A stretch of 64,000 nt of DNA from Persicaria tinctoria (Eukaryota > Streptophyta > Magnoliopsida > Caryophyllales > Polygonaceae): the NCBI GenBank assembly GCA_037127255.1, contig JBANSL010000013.1, positions 8,310,188 to 8,374,187 of the forward strand. The letters are read 5' to 3'. A program made the position numbers and the translations under genes. Under the pieces are notes generated by a model. That model was not told the origin of the DNA. It was given only the letters and a program-made list of their open reading frames with translations, and did not search any database. This document shows positions 13,083 through 24,442 of the stretch, piece by piece; the stretch's first letter is position 1; each line of letters begins with the position of its first letter.

Positions 13083-13316
13083 CCTCCGTTGCAAAATATA
13101 AGTCCCTTTACTATTTGACACGTTTTTTAATGAGCTAAAAACTCTATTAAATATTATTATTTTTATTAAATTTTTATATATAGTATTATACATATTAACA
13201 ATATATATAATACTGTGTAAAAAAAATTAATAAAAATTTATTATTTCATAGAGTTTTTACCTCATTAAAAAACGTGTTAAATAGTAAAAAAACCTTATAT
13301 TTTGCAACGGAGGGAC
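13083..13316. repeat. Stowaway MITE
   Basis: Left end CCTCCGTTGCAAAATATAAG and right end CTTATATTTTGCAACGGAGG are inverted copies. The arms continue through ACTATTTGACACGTTTTTTA and its complement. TA is present at the left boundary, and ACTA follows the right end, so the exact ends are uncertain by a few bases. Confidence 0.85.
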
Positions 13317-14443
13317 TAAGGAGTATATGTTTTCATCAATGTTATGAGTTCGGCTCTTTTGTTGTATTTTGCAATATTTGTTGTTTGTATTGTGTTTGTG
13401 TGCTGTTGAATCTGTTTGGATTTTTTACTTGATCTATTTCAATTGCTTGACTTTTTTATTCACTCTCTTGATAATTCAATTTCAAGGGTTATTCATGCTC
13501 CCTCTTGGTGACCATGAAATGCTTCCCCTCCGATAAGATCATAACTTGTATTTAAAATATACTCCGAAAGTTTTTTTCCATATAAGTGTTTCCAATTTAT
13601 TTGCATCCAACAATGTTGTTTTTCATCAACACTTTACTCTTTTCATCGCTTGAATCCTTGCCCTCCGTTGCGTGTTTGTAGCTCATGTTTCTTGTTTTTT
13701 TAGTTACCATATTTCATTACGTTTGATCCATCTACCATTTTTACGATATCTTGATTTACCTTGTAATAATTTGTTTATCATGATTTAAAAAATCCATTAT
13801 TTTTCTTTTAAAAAATCCATTAATTGAAAAAAAAATCCATTAATAAAAGGCTATTTTGCATGGATATACCAAAACCTTGCCAACTTTGCAAAAATGATCC
13901 CGGCCTAAAAATTTTGCAAAGGAATGACATTATGTCATTCTTGCAAATTATTGGGCAAATGTTAGAATGGGTTGCCGGTTACACATTGGAAAAGGAGGGA
14001 AAAAATTGGACAGGTGTCGATTGTATAGAGGGAGGGAGGTAATCATTTTGGCCAAAAAAAAAAAAGAATGGATGTAGAGTTACAGTGATGTATGTGAGAG
14101 AGGGAGGAGAGAGGGTGTGTAAGCATGGAATGACAAGCATTAAATGCTAGGAGAGAGGGTGTCACATTTTCACAAAAACAATTCCCGCCAAAACCACATG
14201 GAGGGAAAACACAGGGGGAATTTCAGAGGGAGTATAAAAGGAGATGGGGGAGCTCGTCAGGTGGACACAAAAAGTGCAAAACATCTGCTTCTTCTCTATG
14301 GCTGCCATTAACGTCTAGTTGGAAGGATAAAACCCAGAAATTCTGTTACTAGCCAGGCAAAAAGAATTCCTAGTCAACAACAGAATATATGTAGCCATAG
14401 ACAGGGATACACGTGACATCTGCAAAATCCAGACCTCAACGAA

Positions 14444-15904
14444 AATGGGTAAGTACGGTTTATGTTTTGTATTCACATGTAGTAAATTTTCCCCATCCTT
14501 TCCTTACCTCTAACATATACTGAGAGGACCATCTTAACCTCATAATTTCCCAGGGGAGAAAAGGGTGGTATTACTTACTCTCGTTTGCAATGGTCGATGG
14601 GAGCATCTCGAAGGAGGATGGGTGTATCAAGGTCAAAACGCCCACAAAATAATGCTCATAGAGGAAACCATGTCGTTTGGGTCCGTCAAGAGTAAGATAA
14701 TGGAGAAGCTCGCAGTTGACCCAAGGTGCTCTGAGTTGGAGTTGAAATATCTACTCGATACAAAGACGGAGGGATGTTATCCGATTCAAGTGGATGATGA
14801 AAGTGATTGGGATGCTTTCAAGTACTGCAACTCAAGGGGTGGCGATGGCACATGGCCCCTTCCTTTGTACGCATCGGTGAACGAAGGTCACAACCAACAT
14901 GGAAGTCTGTCCATGTGTGGGAACATGGAACAACGCAGCAAATCACCAAGCGGAGACAACAGAACACTCGTGGTGGAAGAGGGTGGTTTGGTTGATACGA
15001 CATTCGCTGGGTCCAACTCGCGTCTTCTTCTGAATTCGAATAACGGCTAGGATAGCACCATTGATGGCAAGGAAAATACTTCATATGGCAAGGAAAACCA
15101 CACTGATGGCAAGGTCATCCAGACAGCTAGGGCAGAACCAACAACCGCCACGGAGGAGACGACAGGTAAATTGCTGGACGTGGACAGGGGGAAACAAATC
15201 GTATGTCTGAGTAGTGATGAGGAGGATAATATAAATGTGGGAGGGCATAAAGGGAGTGTTGTTTCCGTCAACTTGGCGAGCTCGCCGGAGGAGGAGTATG
15301 GAAACATCGGAGTACTAAAATTGGAGTCGATAGAGGAAACTTCATCAGTGGGTTGTATATCATCTGATGATGAGATGTACGAGGCCGAACGATGGGTTTC
15401 GAGGAGGAAATCCCCGGGGATGTTAAGAAGATGTTGGACAAAGCTTTTCCGAAAGGAGGGGACCCCCGACGAAAGAACACTGACCTTCATGAGGGTTTGT
15501 TGTCCATGTCCAAGGAGGAAGTGCAAAACCGGGTAAGGTGGTCTGTGTTGGATGGCTGTTTTGACACACATGTGAAGAGGTCGTCGTCGGAAGTGTACTC
15601 CGTGGTGTGCATCGATCCCGAGTGCAAGTGGATGTGCCGTGCGTCAACATACCTGAAAACTAGTTTGTGGAAAGTGAGGAAGTACGTTCCGGAGCACACC
15701 TACGAGGTTAATGTTCGACACAACCACGATCGACAGGCAACGTCCGAGCTTATTGGGAAGAGTCTTGTATCCAGGTAAAAATAATGTGGAGGAGATGTTG
15801 GTCAAAGTTGTTCCGCATGTAGGGGACCCTCGACGCAAGAACATCGACCTTCACGAGGAGGTATTGTTGAAGTCGAAGGAGGAGGTGAAAAATCGGATAA
15901 CATC
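14444..15904 (+). pseudogene. Truncated MULE transposase (PB1-like + zinc-binding region)
   Basis: Exon 1 is ATGG at 14444-14447; a GT-AG intron leads to exon 2 at 14554, as in the related gene at 48962. Exon 2 encodes a PB1-like N-terminal domain (GGWVYQGQ ... SELELKYLL ... DWDAFKYC) up to a TAG at 15048. Homology continues in other frames: an acidic linker at 15165-15400, then the C2HC DNA-binding region at 15480-15720 (CIDPECKWMCRASTYLKTSLW). The expected H-x-C zinc ligand reads EHTY, so Cys is lost. A second partial copy of the segment before the zinc region follows at 15785-15900. No DDE catalytic domain is present. Clearly a pseudogene. Confidence 0.75.
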
Positions 15905-16328
15905 AAAGACTAACTTGCCATTTTGGTCATTTATTTTGCACATAACTGGCCGTTTAGTTTACCGACGATGCAAAAGACATATGTACGGGGTTTTTTGCTT
16001 ACTAGTCCGTACACGATTTTCCCTAGCCAATAACATTAAAGACTAAGCCGATAAAAGACATTCCCCTATCATATTTTATATATCTCAGAAACTTTCCAAC
16101 ATAAGAACAACAACTATTAAACCCAAACGAAATGCGTCATAACGCAACATTCGTAACAACCATCCATAATAAATAGAACCAAAGTGTCCACAACATACCT
16201 ATTCAGTCATCAAACACAAGGATCCAAAAGGTGGAAATGATTACACGTTTAGCAGGTGAACCAAACACTACGAATAACTACATTTCCTAGTCAACATAAG
16301 TCCACAAAAAGTTCAATACAAAACAACA

Positions 16329-16712
16329 TTAGCTGATAACGTTCTCAAAGTCCCGATTCCTTTCGACACACTTCAGGCCGGTGACGAGGCAAAATTCCTT
16401 GATGGAGAACCGGATGAGTCGCCACTGGATCTCGTACCATGTCTCACACTTCTTCAATGTCTTCAATTGCCTCTCCATGAAGAAATGGATAAGGGCACAG
16501 CAATACGACACATTGGATCCGATCATTACAATGCCCTCTGGCTTGCTGACTTTCAACATTTTCAAATCCGCCGCAAATAGGACTTCGTCCATTCCTTTCA
16601 GCAAGCCCATCTTCGAGAAGTGGCTCGACCTCCCTCTTAAATACTTTTTCGAAGGAAGGACTAGTGTCGACTGCACAAATATCACACGACACGACACGAT
16701 TAACATCACCAA
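16329..16712 (-). pseudogene. DUF1985 fragment (plant transposon protein)
   Basis: Minus-strand frame containing WYEIQWRLIRFSIKEFCLVTGLKC near its end, the hallmark start of DUF1985, which precedes Ulp1-like proteases in Kaonashi-type MULEs. Only this first part of the domain is present; nothing resembling the catalytic protease follows. It is the remnant of the second gene of the surrounding MULE, paralogous to the gene at 52595-56056. Confidence 0.6.
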
Positions 16713-17036
16713 GACAAAAAGAAGGCCCTTAATTTGCCTGAGAAGTGATTACAGTTAATACTTTGTTGTTCGACGACATCGCGATTTTTTTCCTTTCATT
16801 TTTCTCACTGTCTCCTTAATCTGTCATACATGTGTTCAAATAATACCCATTTTAGCAATAATCCTTGCCAATATATTCATATATCTAGCCAGTCAAAATA
16901 ATTTTTCTGCCAAAACATATAACATTACATAAATGACACAACTACACAAATGCCACGAATACAAATATTCACATATTTATATGTCCCACAAATACACATG
17001 TTCAAATAATCTCAAAATGGTAACTGTCACAAGTAA

Positions 17037-17445
17037 AGAATGAAACAAACACCACAAGTACACAACTACACAATAGTGTCAACCATAAAAAAACTTATGT
17101 AATACACATATGACAACCCTAGAAACAAATCTACATTACTCTCAAATGACATCGTCCAGTGTAACATTAATGGCTTCAATCACAACATACTTCAACACAT
17201 AGAAACAAACTTACAACGATGTACAAAGAATTCAACAAATGCTCAACTTACGTGAATAAAGAATGCAACAAATGACACAAATATACAATAGTCTCAAATA
17301 TCACAACCTTATGTAATACACATATCACAAACTTACAATACTCTCAAATGACATCGGAGTGGTGTAATGTATTTTTGCACCGTTTGAATCATAACATACT
17401 TCAACATATAGCAAAAACCTACAATGATGTACAACTACCACCAAA
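17037..17445. repeat. Tandem duplication, about 222-bp unit, two copies
   Basis: Two diverged copies lie in tandem. Each runs from GAATG(A/C)AACAAA through ACACAATAGT/ATACAATAGT, TTATGTAATACACATAT and CTCAAATGACATCG to ACATACTTCAACA. Copy 1 starts near 17039 and copy 2 near 17262. It lies in the noncoding right half of the decayed MULE. Confidence 0.65.
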
Positions 17446-18020
17446 TGTGAACATTATATTTAGATGCCACTATTTACAAATCAACCCCAATCTCCAAATT
17501 TTCCCAAAGTTCCCAATTTCCAAACTCATAAGCACAAATTCCACATTCTCTCCAAATTCACCTTTACCATATCCAATATCATTTGAAACCCAACTCTTCC
17601 CAACTTCCCTAATTCGAAAAGCAAAACACAGATTACTAAATCTAGCCACCCAACCGTTTCACTTAGCCGGACGAACGAATCTGCCTACCCTTTTCAAGTT
17701 TCCCAAATCCAGATTCGAAACAGTAATGACGGTTTTCAAGTTTTCTGAATCCAGATTCGAAATAGTACTAATGGAGGTTTTCAATTCCTTTTTACCCTAT
17801 TTGGACCTTCTATTTCATCATCAACTTTTCATCAATGCTGATTTCTCAACTAATCTCAAACCGCCCAACACCAATAAGGTTAGGGTTCGTATATCATTTC
17901 ACCCCATTCTCCCCAAGGTCCCTAATTCCACATTCAAGACATTCAACCCTCGAAAAGTTTTTCAAGAGAAGAGAGAGATGATGAGAACTTACTTTTCGCA
18001 GGGGGTTCTTCTTCTTCGAG

Positions 18021-18476
18021 GCGAGCTGGCAAAACCCGACCCGAACCCGAAAACCCGACCCGGTCGACCCGGAACCGATTGTTTTGAACACCGATCAACC
18101 CGACCCATTTTGGACCCGAAATCCGAATAACCGATAACCGAAACTCACCCAAATCCGAATGAACCGAACCCGATTCAACCGAAACCCATTAAGACCCGAA
18201 CCCGTTACAACCGAAACCCGATATAACCCGAACTTTAAGATACATTATAGTAAATTTTTCAAAATGAATATTGAAATAACTGAAACCCGAGACAACCGAA
18301 ACCCGAATGAACCGAAACCTGATACAACCGAAACCCGAACCCGATCCAACCAAATGACCAAATTATTAGACATTACCCGAAACCGAATGACCTGAAACCC
18401 GAATTATCCGAAACCCGAATAACCCGAAACCCGACTAACCGAACCCGAACCCGATCCGACCCGCCCGATTGCCACC
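18021..18476. repeat. hAT-like MITE made of CCGAACCCGA-type repeats
   Basis: The element starts GCGAGCTGGCAAAACCCGACC and ends CCGCCCGATTGCCACC. An 8-bp duplication with one mismatch flanks it (TCTTCGAG at 18013-18020, TCTTCGAA at 18477-18484). The interior is almost entirely the short repeats AACCCGAA, CCGAAACC and GACCC. The ends and duplication length resemble non-autonomous hAT elements. The 260-codon frame that runs into it from 17348 is therefore not a gene. Confidence 0.6.
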
Positions 18477-18872
18477 TCTTCGAACCAGAGGATCCCTTCG
18501 CACTCGTCGTCCTCCCTTTTCGACTTGCCTAATCCCTCCCTCCCTCCCTCCTTGTGCGGTTCGAGTCGCACCCTCAATTGCTTCTTCAATGTTGTTCTCT
18601 CTCTCCTCTCTTGAAGGTCCTTCAATGGTAGTCGACTTCCTTCTCTCTAACCTTCGATTGCTTCTTCAACGGTGTTCTCTCTCTCCCCCCTCTTGAACGT
18701 TCTTCAATGGTGTTCTCTCTCTTCTCTTGAATTTCCAATTGAAATAAAAGGAATGTTTTTTACCCTTGATTTGATGGCTCCCTCCTCTCTAACCCGGCTA
18801 CCACAGGTTTTGGTCACCGGTTATTTTTACAAATTTATAGGTCATTTTGACAATTTTACAATTTTAGGCAAG

Positions 18873-19186
18873 AGGGGTTAGTTTTGCTACCGTCTCAATA
18901 TTTTGGCTACCATTTTCTCTTAATAAAACACTATGGAGTAAAAATTAATCCAAACTTTTTTTCCCCTCAATTGCTGCTGAAAAAGGGAAAACAGAGTCCC
19001 TGTATTCAGAGGGAAGCCAGCCTGACACCACGAGAATCCAGCCCACTCTCTCTTTCTTCCTTCTCTCTCTCTCTCTCTCTCCCTCTCACTCAATTGCTCG
19101 ATCGATCAGTTTCGATGGAAACCCATCTGCCCAAACCCTAAATTTCCACCCATGTGTAGCTGAAACCCCTCAATTTCACCACCAAA
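18873..19186. promoter_or_regulatory. Presumed promoter and 5' UTR of LysM kinase
   Basis: A 314-bp stretch upstream of the LysM receptor kinase start. A CT-rich microsatellite (about 19040-19090) lies roughly 100 bp upstream of the ATG, a common feature of plant core promoters and 5' leaders. No convincing TATA box was identified. Confidence 0.4.
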
Positions 19187-22100
19187 ATGAAGCTTTCAAC
19201 TGGCTTATGCCCCGCCCTCTTCGTCCTCCTCTCCGTCGCCGTCGCCGGAGCTGGCTCCCTACCCATGAACTGCACCGACACCGGCCGAATCTGTGCCTCC
19301 TTCCTCGCCTTCCAAGCAGACACCACAAAGGCCACCACTCTCCCGCTTCTCCAGAGCATGTTCGATGTCCTCCACGACGACATCACTGTGGACTCCTCCG
19401 CCGCCGGAACCCCCTTCGCCTACATCCGCAAAAACTGCTCCTGCGACCCCGAGCTGAAAGCTTACCTCACCAACACCACCTTCACTGTTAGACAAGACAG
19501 CGTCGGCGGCAATGGCTCCGTCTACGATCTGGTGAGCGACGCTTACGGTGGCCTCGCTTACCTCCCCGACGGCGACAACTCGACCCGGACCCGTAAGGCC
19601 CGGGTCGGGGCGGTAATTTCGGTGAGGCTGCTTTGTGGGTGCTCAAGTGGGCTGTGGAATTACCTGCTGAGTTATCCGATGAAGGATCAAGATTCAGTTG
19701 GGTCTCTCGCTAGTCGATTTGGAGTGAGCATGGATAGTATCGAGCAGGTGAATGGGGTTTCGGATCCGAACAATTTCACTTCCGGGTCGGTCTATTACAT
19801 ACCGTTGAATTCAGGTATGTGGGCTTGTGGATTTGGAGCAATTTTTGGATCTTGTTTCTTGTCGAGGGTGTTTGGGTGTGAATTTTGGGACTGAAGTCTG
19901 GTGATTTGGGAGTTTGATGGTAGATTTCAAGTTCCGAGCTTTCTGAAATTTGGGAATTAAGCTGTTTTGTAGGGTAGGCTACACAAAACCAAATGTGATT
20001 TAAAGTCACTTTGCACAAATCTGTCTATTATAAACAACGTTGCATCCGTTAACCAAACTTTGTTGGAGTTGAATACTCATAACAATCATTTTATAACTTT
20101 TTAAACCTTTAAGAAAAAGCGCAGTTTCAGTACAAGAGGTGTTGAATGTAACTATATGAAATGAAGTTGGAAGCTTTGTGCAGTTTATATCTGTTGATTT
20201 CAGCATATGACATGACCACACTAATAGTCTTCTGTTTCTTGTGAGACCGTGTTTGAAAGTTCCTTTCTTTGAAATCTATTTGAATTTAGAAAGAGAGGAT
20301 CTTTGATGCTTTGGAGTGGGTTGCCGCTGCTGTTTACTTATGCCTTAGAAACCCACAGCTTTTTCAAAGCAAAATTTGTGCATTAGGAGTGGTCTTGTAT
20401 AGTAGGACCCATTAGCTGTAAATTTTATAATTTTTTCAATGCTTAGGAGATGTGTTTGATGCTAAGCTTGTTTTTTATAGCCGTCAATCTGATTTTCGAG
20501 ATAAAATAGTCAATGGCTCTTTTACACTTTTGTGCTTACACATGATGGAATTCACAATGGAAATGGTATTATCAAGGGGTCAAAGATGGAGATGGTTCTC
20601 AATGTTGTAAAAAATTCGACACTCTCAAAACATGGTGACAATCATGCAAGTTTGTGCAAAATTTATATTTTAAATCAGTACTCCTATTATTTAATTATTT
20701 AAAAGGAAGGTGAGAATGAATGATATGCGGGACAATTTAACTAATCAGCTTATGGCATGTAGCAACACCACTAGAAATGACGATGGATCACTTACATTTT
20801 CATCTCAAAGGAGATTAGGGAAGTAGACTGTTTTAAATGACCAAATGTTGCTTTCCAATGTAGGCTTTGAATATCAGTGAGAGCTTATATATATATACTC
20901 CGTAGGTATATAGAATTTGATGGATTTATTTTACAGTAGCTAACTGGACATGGATCGAAGGCAGGAGCTGAACTTTGTTCAGGAGTTCCTTTTTAATATT
21001 TTTTGAAAAGGAAAAGAAAATTGTTCAGTACTTTATTTGCTCTTGTTCTGACTTTAAATTAGTCAATAATTGGTTCAAGTCTGTCACTCATACTCGGTTG
21101 AATATAAGTTGTTTCTTGTCCTGTGTGCAACTATCTCTAGTGTTCTTCTGATTTATGTCTTTGATCATTTTCCAGTCCCAGGTGATTCGTATCCTGTGAT
21201 GAATACAACTGATGCTCCTGCACCAGCTCCTCGTCCTTCCTCTGATAACGTCACAGGTAAGTCTGGAGTGTTTTGCAAACTTCACGGTTTCATTAGTTGT
21301 TTCTTGATACAGTTTATGTGTACAGATCTAGATTTTCCTAGAATCGGGTTTCATGTAGATATCTTGTAATCCATGTCAATATCTCCACCAGCATGTGTTA
21401 CGTGGACTTGAAAGAGAGTTTTCAGTTCTCATAAGTTTCTTTGTTCATTCGATCCTGATATATATGTTGCCTCTGTCTTGTGAAGAGTACAATGATTGCC
21501 ATATTTTCTCTGTTTGCAGCAAATGAGCCTGGCCATAAGGGTCATGTGCCGTATATATGGATCATAGGTGGTGCTGGAGTCCTCCTTTTAATACTCGTAA
21601 TTGTGCTCATATGTGTTTCATGGCGAGCATCAGTTTGCTGTTCAAAGGGCCGAGGGAGTGATGGAAAGGATACAAATGAAAGAAATATTTACAAATTCCA
21701 AATTTTACGAAATGCCAGCTATTGTTGTGCTTCTGGAAGGGATATCGCCTCCAAGTCTGGAGATTGGAAGCCGAGCAATAGTGAGACCACTGACCATCAG
21801 ATAAACATTCCTCAAGGTATCAACATTTTCTTCGTTAACCGCTAATCTGGTAACCAAGTGAGGTGTATCTTCATCTGGATTTTACTTGAGCAATAGGAAA
21901 AAGTGTTCTACAAATGAGCTCTGCTTTCTTTTGCTTTTTCTTTCTCTGAGTCTGGAAAATCTGAATTTTGCGTTCCTATCCTTTTGTTTGCAGCTATTGG
22001 GACTGATGTATTTGATCTCGAGAAACCAGTAGTTTTCACCTATGAAGAAGTTCTGGCTGCTGCTGATAACTTTTCTGATACAAACCTTCTTGGACATGGA

Positions 22101-24085
22101 ACTTATGGTTCAGTGTACTATGGTGTCCTTCATGAGCAGGTTGGATGATTTTTCTAGTTAAAAATACAAATTATCGTCCTTTTATGATGAACCCACTTGT
22201 ACCCTTCAAATGGTGCACTTAATTAGAATCATCTTTTCTTCTTGTAGGAAGTAGCAATTAAACGAATGACTGCCACGAAGACGAAAGAATTTATGGCAGA
22301 GATGAAAGTTCTATGCAAGGTGCACCATTCGAATTTGGTAAGCCTTGTTTGGGTCCTAATTGCCAATCAAATTCATACTTGCCCACTTGCTGATCTCATT
22401 GTTGGATTTGTTGCTTATTCAGCATTATTGATCAATTCCTTTTCCTGACACTTTTGAAGGTAGAGTTGCTTGGGTATGCAGCCACAAACGACGAGCTCTT
22501 TCTCATCTATGAGTATGCACAAAAAGGTTCACTCGGAAGCCATTTGCATGATCCTCATAGCAAGGGTGAGTATTTATCTTTGGTTTTATTCTAAAATAAA
22601 ATTCCTTTACGCTTGTTTTATTGAGTATATAGAAACATGTTAATTTTCATCTGTTTCGAAAAGTTGACCTGCACAGAGTTGGCTAGTTTTATGCGCTTAG
22701 ATTGCGGTCTGTCCTATCATTTCCTGAACTATCCATTATGAATTATAACAATCATTTCTCGAAGAAGGAACCTTAATGATTTGTAACCGTGGTCATTATT
22801 TGATTAATCAACTTGAAACTTTATAACCCTTCTTAGCTAGGCTAATATACAACTGCTTACTGTACATTCTGTATCCTCTTAAAAGAAAAAACACTTGTGT
22901 GTAGACCATATGTGTTTTAGACTTAGTTACTCGAGCATTTACGTTATACAACATTAAATATACTCAGTATTGGGTGCTGTTTTCTGAATAATGTTCATCA
23001 CTCTCCGCTTTCCATCTTGTGCAGGTCATACGTCCTTGTCGTGGATAATGAGAGTTCAGATTGCTCTCGATGCTGCTAGAGGTTTAGAGTACATTCATGA
23101 ACACACTAAAACACACTATGTCCATCGAGACATTAAAACAAGCAACATCTTACTAGATGGGGCATTTAGGGCCAAGGTTAGTTTTCACACTGGTCATACT
23201 TTCTGAGAGTCATCATATTTAAGTGCTCTTCCTGAGGAGTTATTGAAATGAATTGTTTCTTTCAACTGCAGATTTCGGACTTTGGACTGTCAAAACTAGT
23301 CGGGACAGCTGGCGATGCCGAATCTTCAGCAACTCGAGTAGTGGGAACCTATGGATACTTGGCTCCTGAGTAAGAGAATATACGATTCCCCATAGTTTTT
23401 TTTTGGAGCTGCTTATAACATTTTTACTTGTGACTTGGAGAATTGTGGAATTTTAGTAATTTAATCTGCTTTCTGATTTTCATCTAGGTACTTGAGTGAA
23501 GGTCGTGCCTCAAGCAAAAGTGACGTTTATGCATTTGGAGTTGTTCTTTTCGAGAACATATCAGGGAGGGAGGCTGTTATTCGGATTGAGGGTGTGGCAA
23601 AGAACATGGAAAGACGTTCCCTTGTATCCATCGTAAGTCTGTCTAGAACCCTTAATATAATCTCGTAGTTAGTTAGATGCTGTCATGATTTGTGTGTCGC
23701 TTTTCTCTGCTTTGCATTGATTTATGTAAAAATTGCAGATGTTGGCAGTTCTAAGAAACGTACCCGACTCCACGAGCATGTCGAACATGAAAGACTACAT
23801 CGACCCTAATTTGATGGACTTGTATCCACACGATTGCGTGTTCAAAGTAATACTCATCTCTTTTGCTTTTACACTGAAACACTCTGCACTCTTTCACCAT
23901 GCTAACGTATCATTCGCCAGGTGGCAATGCTGGCAAAGCAATGCGTAGACGATGATCCCATCCTCCGGCCTGACATGAAGCAAGTCGTGATCTCGCTCTC
24001 GCAGATCCTGCTTTCCTCGGTGGAGTGGGAGGCAACTCTTGCTGGGAACAGCCAAGTATTTAGCGGCCTTGTCCAAGGAAGATGA
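19187..24085 (+). CDS. LYK3: LysM receptor-like kinase, LYK3 type, 11 exons
   Basis: Coding exons 19187-19814, 21176-21256, 21520-21816, 21994-22139, 22248-22337, 22460-22565, 23025-23176, 23272-23369, 23488-23632, 23739-23846 and 23921-24085 join in phase to 671 residues. A signal peptide (residues 1-24) precedes an extracellular LysM region with the paired CxC motifs of the family (NCSC, LCGC). A transmembrane helix lies at about residues 247-270. The cytoplasmic kinase has the Gly loop GHGTYGSV (369-376), catalytic Lys389 in VAIK, HRD at 483-485 and DFG at 503-505, so it is an active-type RD kinase. LysM kinases bind chitin- or exopolysaccharide-type glycans at the plasma membrane. The sequence around [13 protein letters not shown] points to the AtLYK3/legume EPR3 clade, recalled rather than tested. 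Intron 1 is 1361 bp. Its 3' end converges on the next gene. Confidence 0.92.
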
Positions 24086-24442
24086 AAATGTACCATAAAA
24101 GACGAGAAACTTCCCGGCTTCGCCCTCCAATATACGAGTAAGCATTCGCTTTTACAGCTGTGCTTTCGATACTTGCATTGTATGTTTGTGTATAGTAGCA
24201 TTACTGTGCTTTAGAATCTCTGTTAGCTTTCTTTGAAGTCCTTGTGCTATCGATTTTTCGACACGTTTTTCCATTCTTTCTACATTCTCATCTGCCGCGA
24301 GCCCATGATCGGGATTTTTGTACGTATTGCCGAGTGAGTCCGCATTTTTAGTCGGAACCAGAAATTACTCTTGCGCATTCTTTTATTCGTCGAAATCAGT
24401 GATGGTTCACTTCATGATGTATAAAGCACACAAACAACACAT

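Larger units (their letters stand above)
13849..18872. mobile_element. Decayed Kaonashi-type MULE, approximate ends
   Basis: The layout mirrors the intact element at 48175-57126: a plus-strand transposase gene starting ATGG|GTAAG, then a minus-strand DUF1985 gene. Here the transposase stops after its zinc-binding domain and the protease part is absent, so there is a large internal deletion. The left end starts near GGCTATTTTGCATGG, and TTTGCAAAAATGATCC lies just inside. The right side has a similar inverted motif (GGTTATTTTTACAAATTT) at 18817-18840, ending near 18872. No target duplication could be recognised, so both ends are approximate. A hAT-like element is inserted at 18021-18476. Confidence 0.55.

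Noticed and set aside
12721..13101. 126-codon plus-strand frame
   Set aside because: No family recognised, atypical composition, and it ends at a MITE; no evidence of an exon.
17348..18130. 260-codon plus-strand frame
   Set aside because: It lies in noncoding MULE sequence and ends inside a CCCGAACC-repeat hAT element; Phe/Pro/Asn-rich low complexity, no domain.
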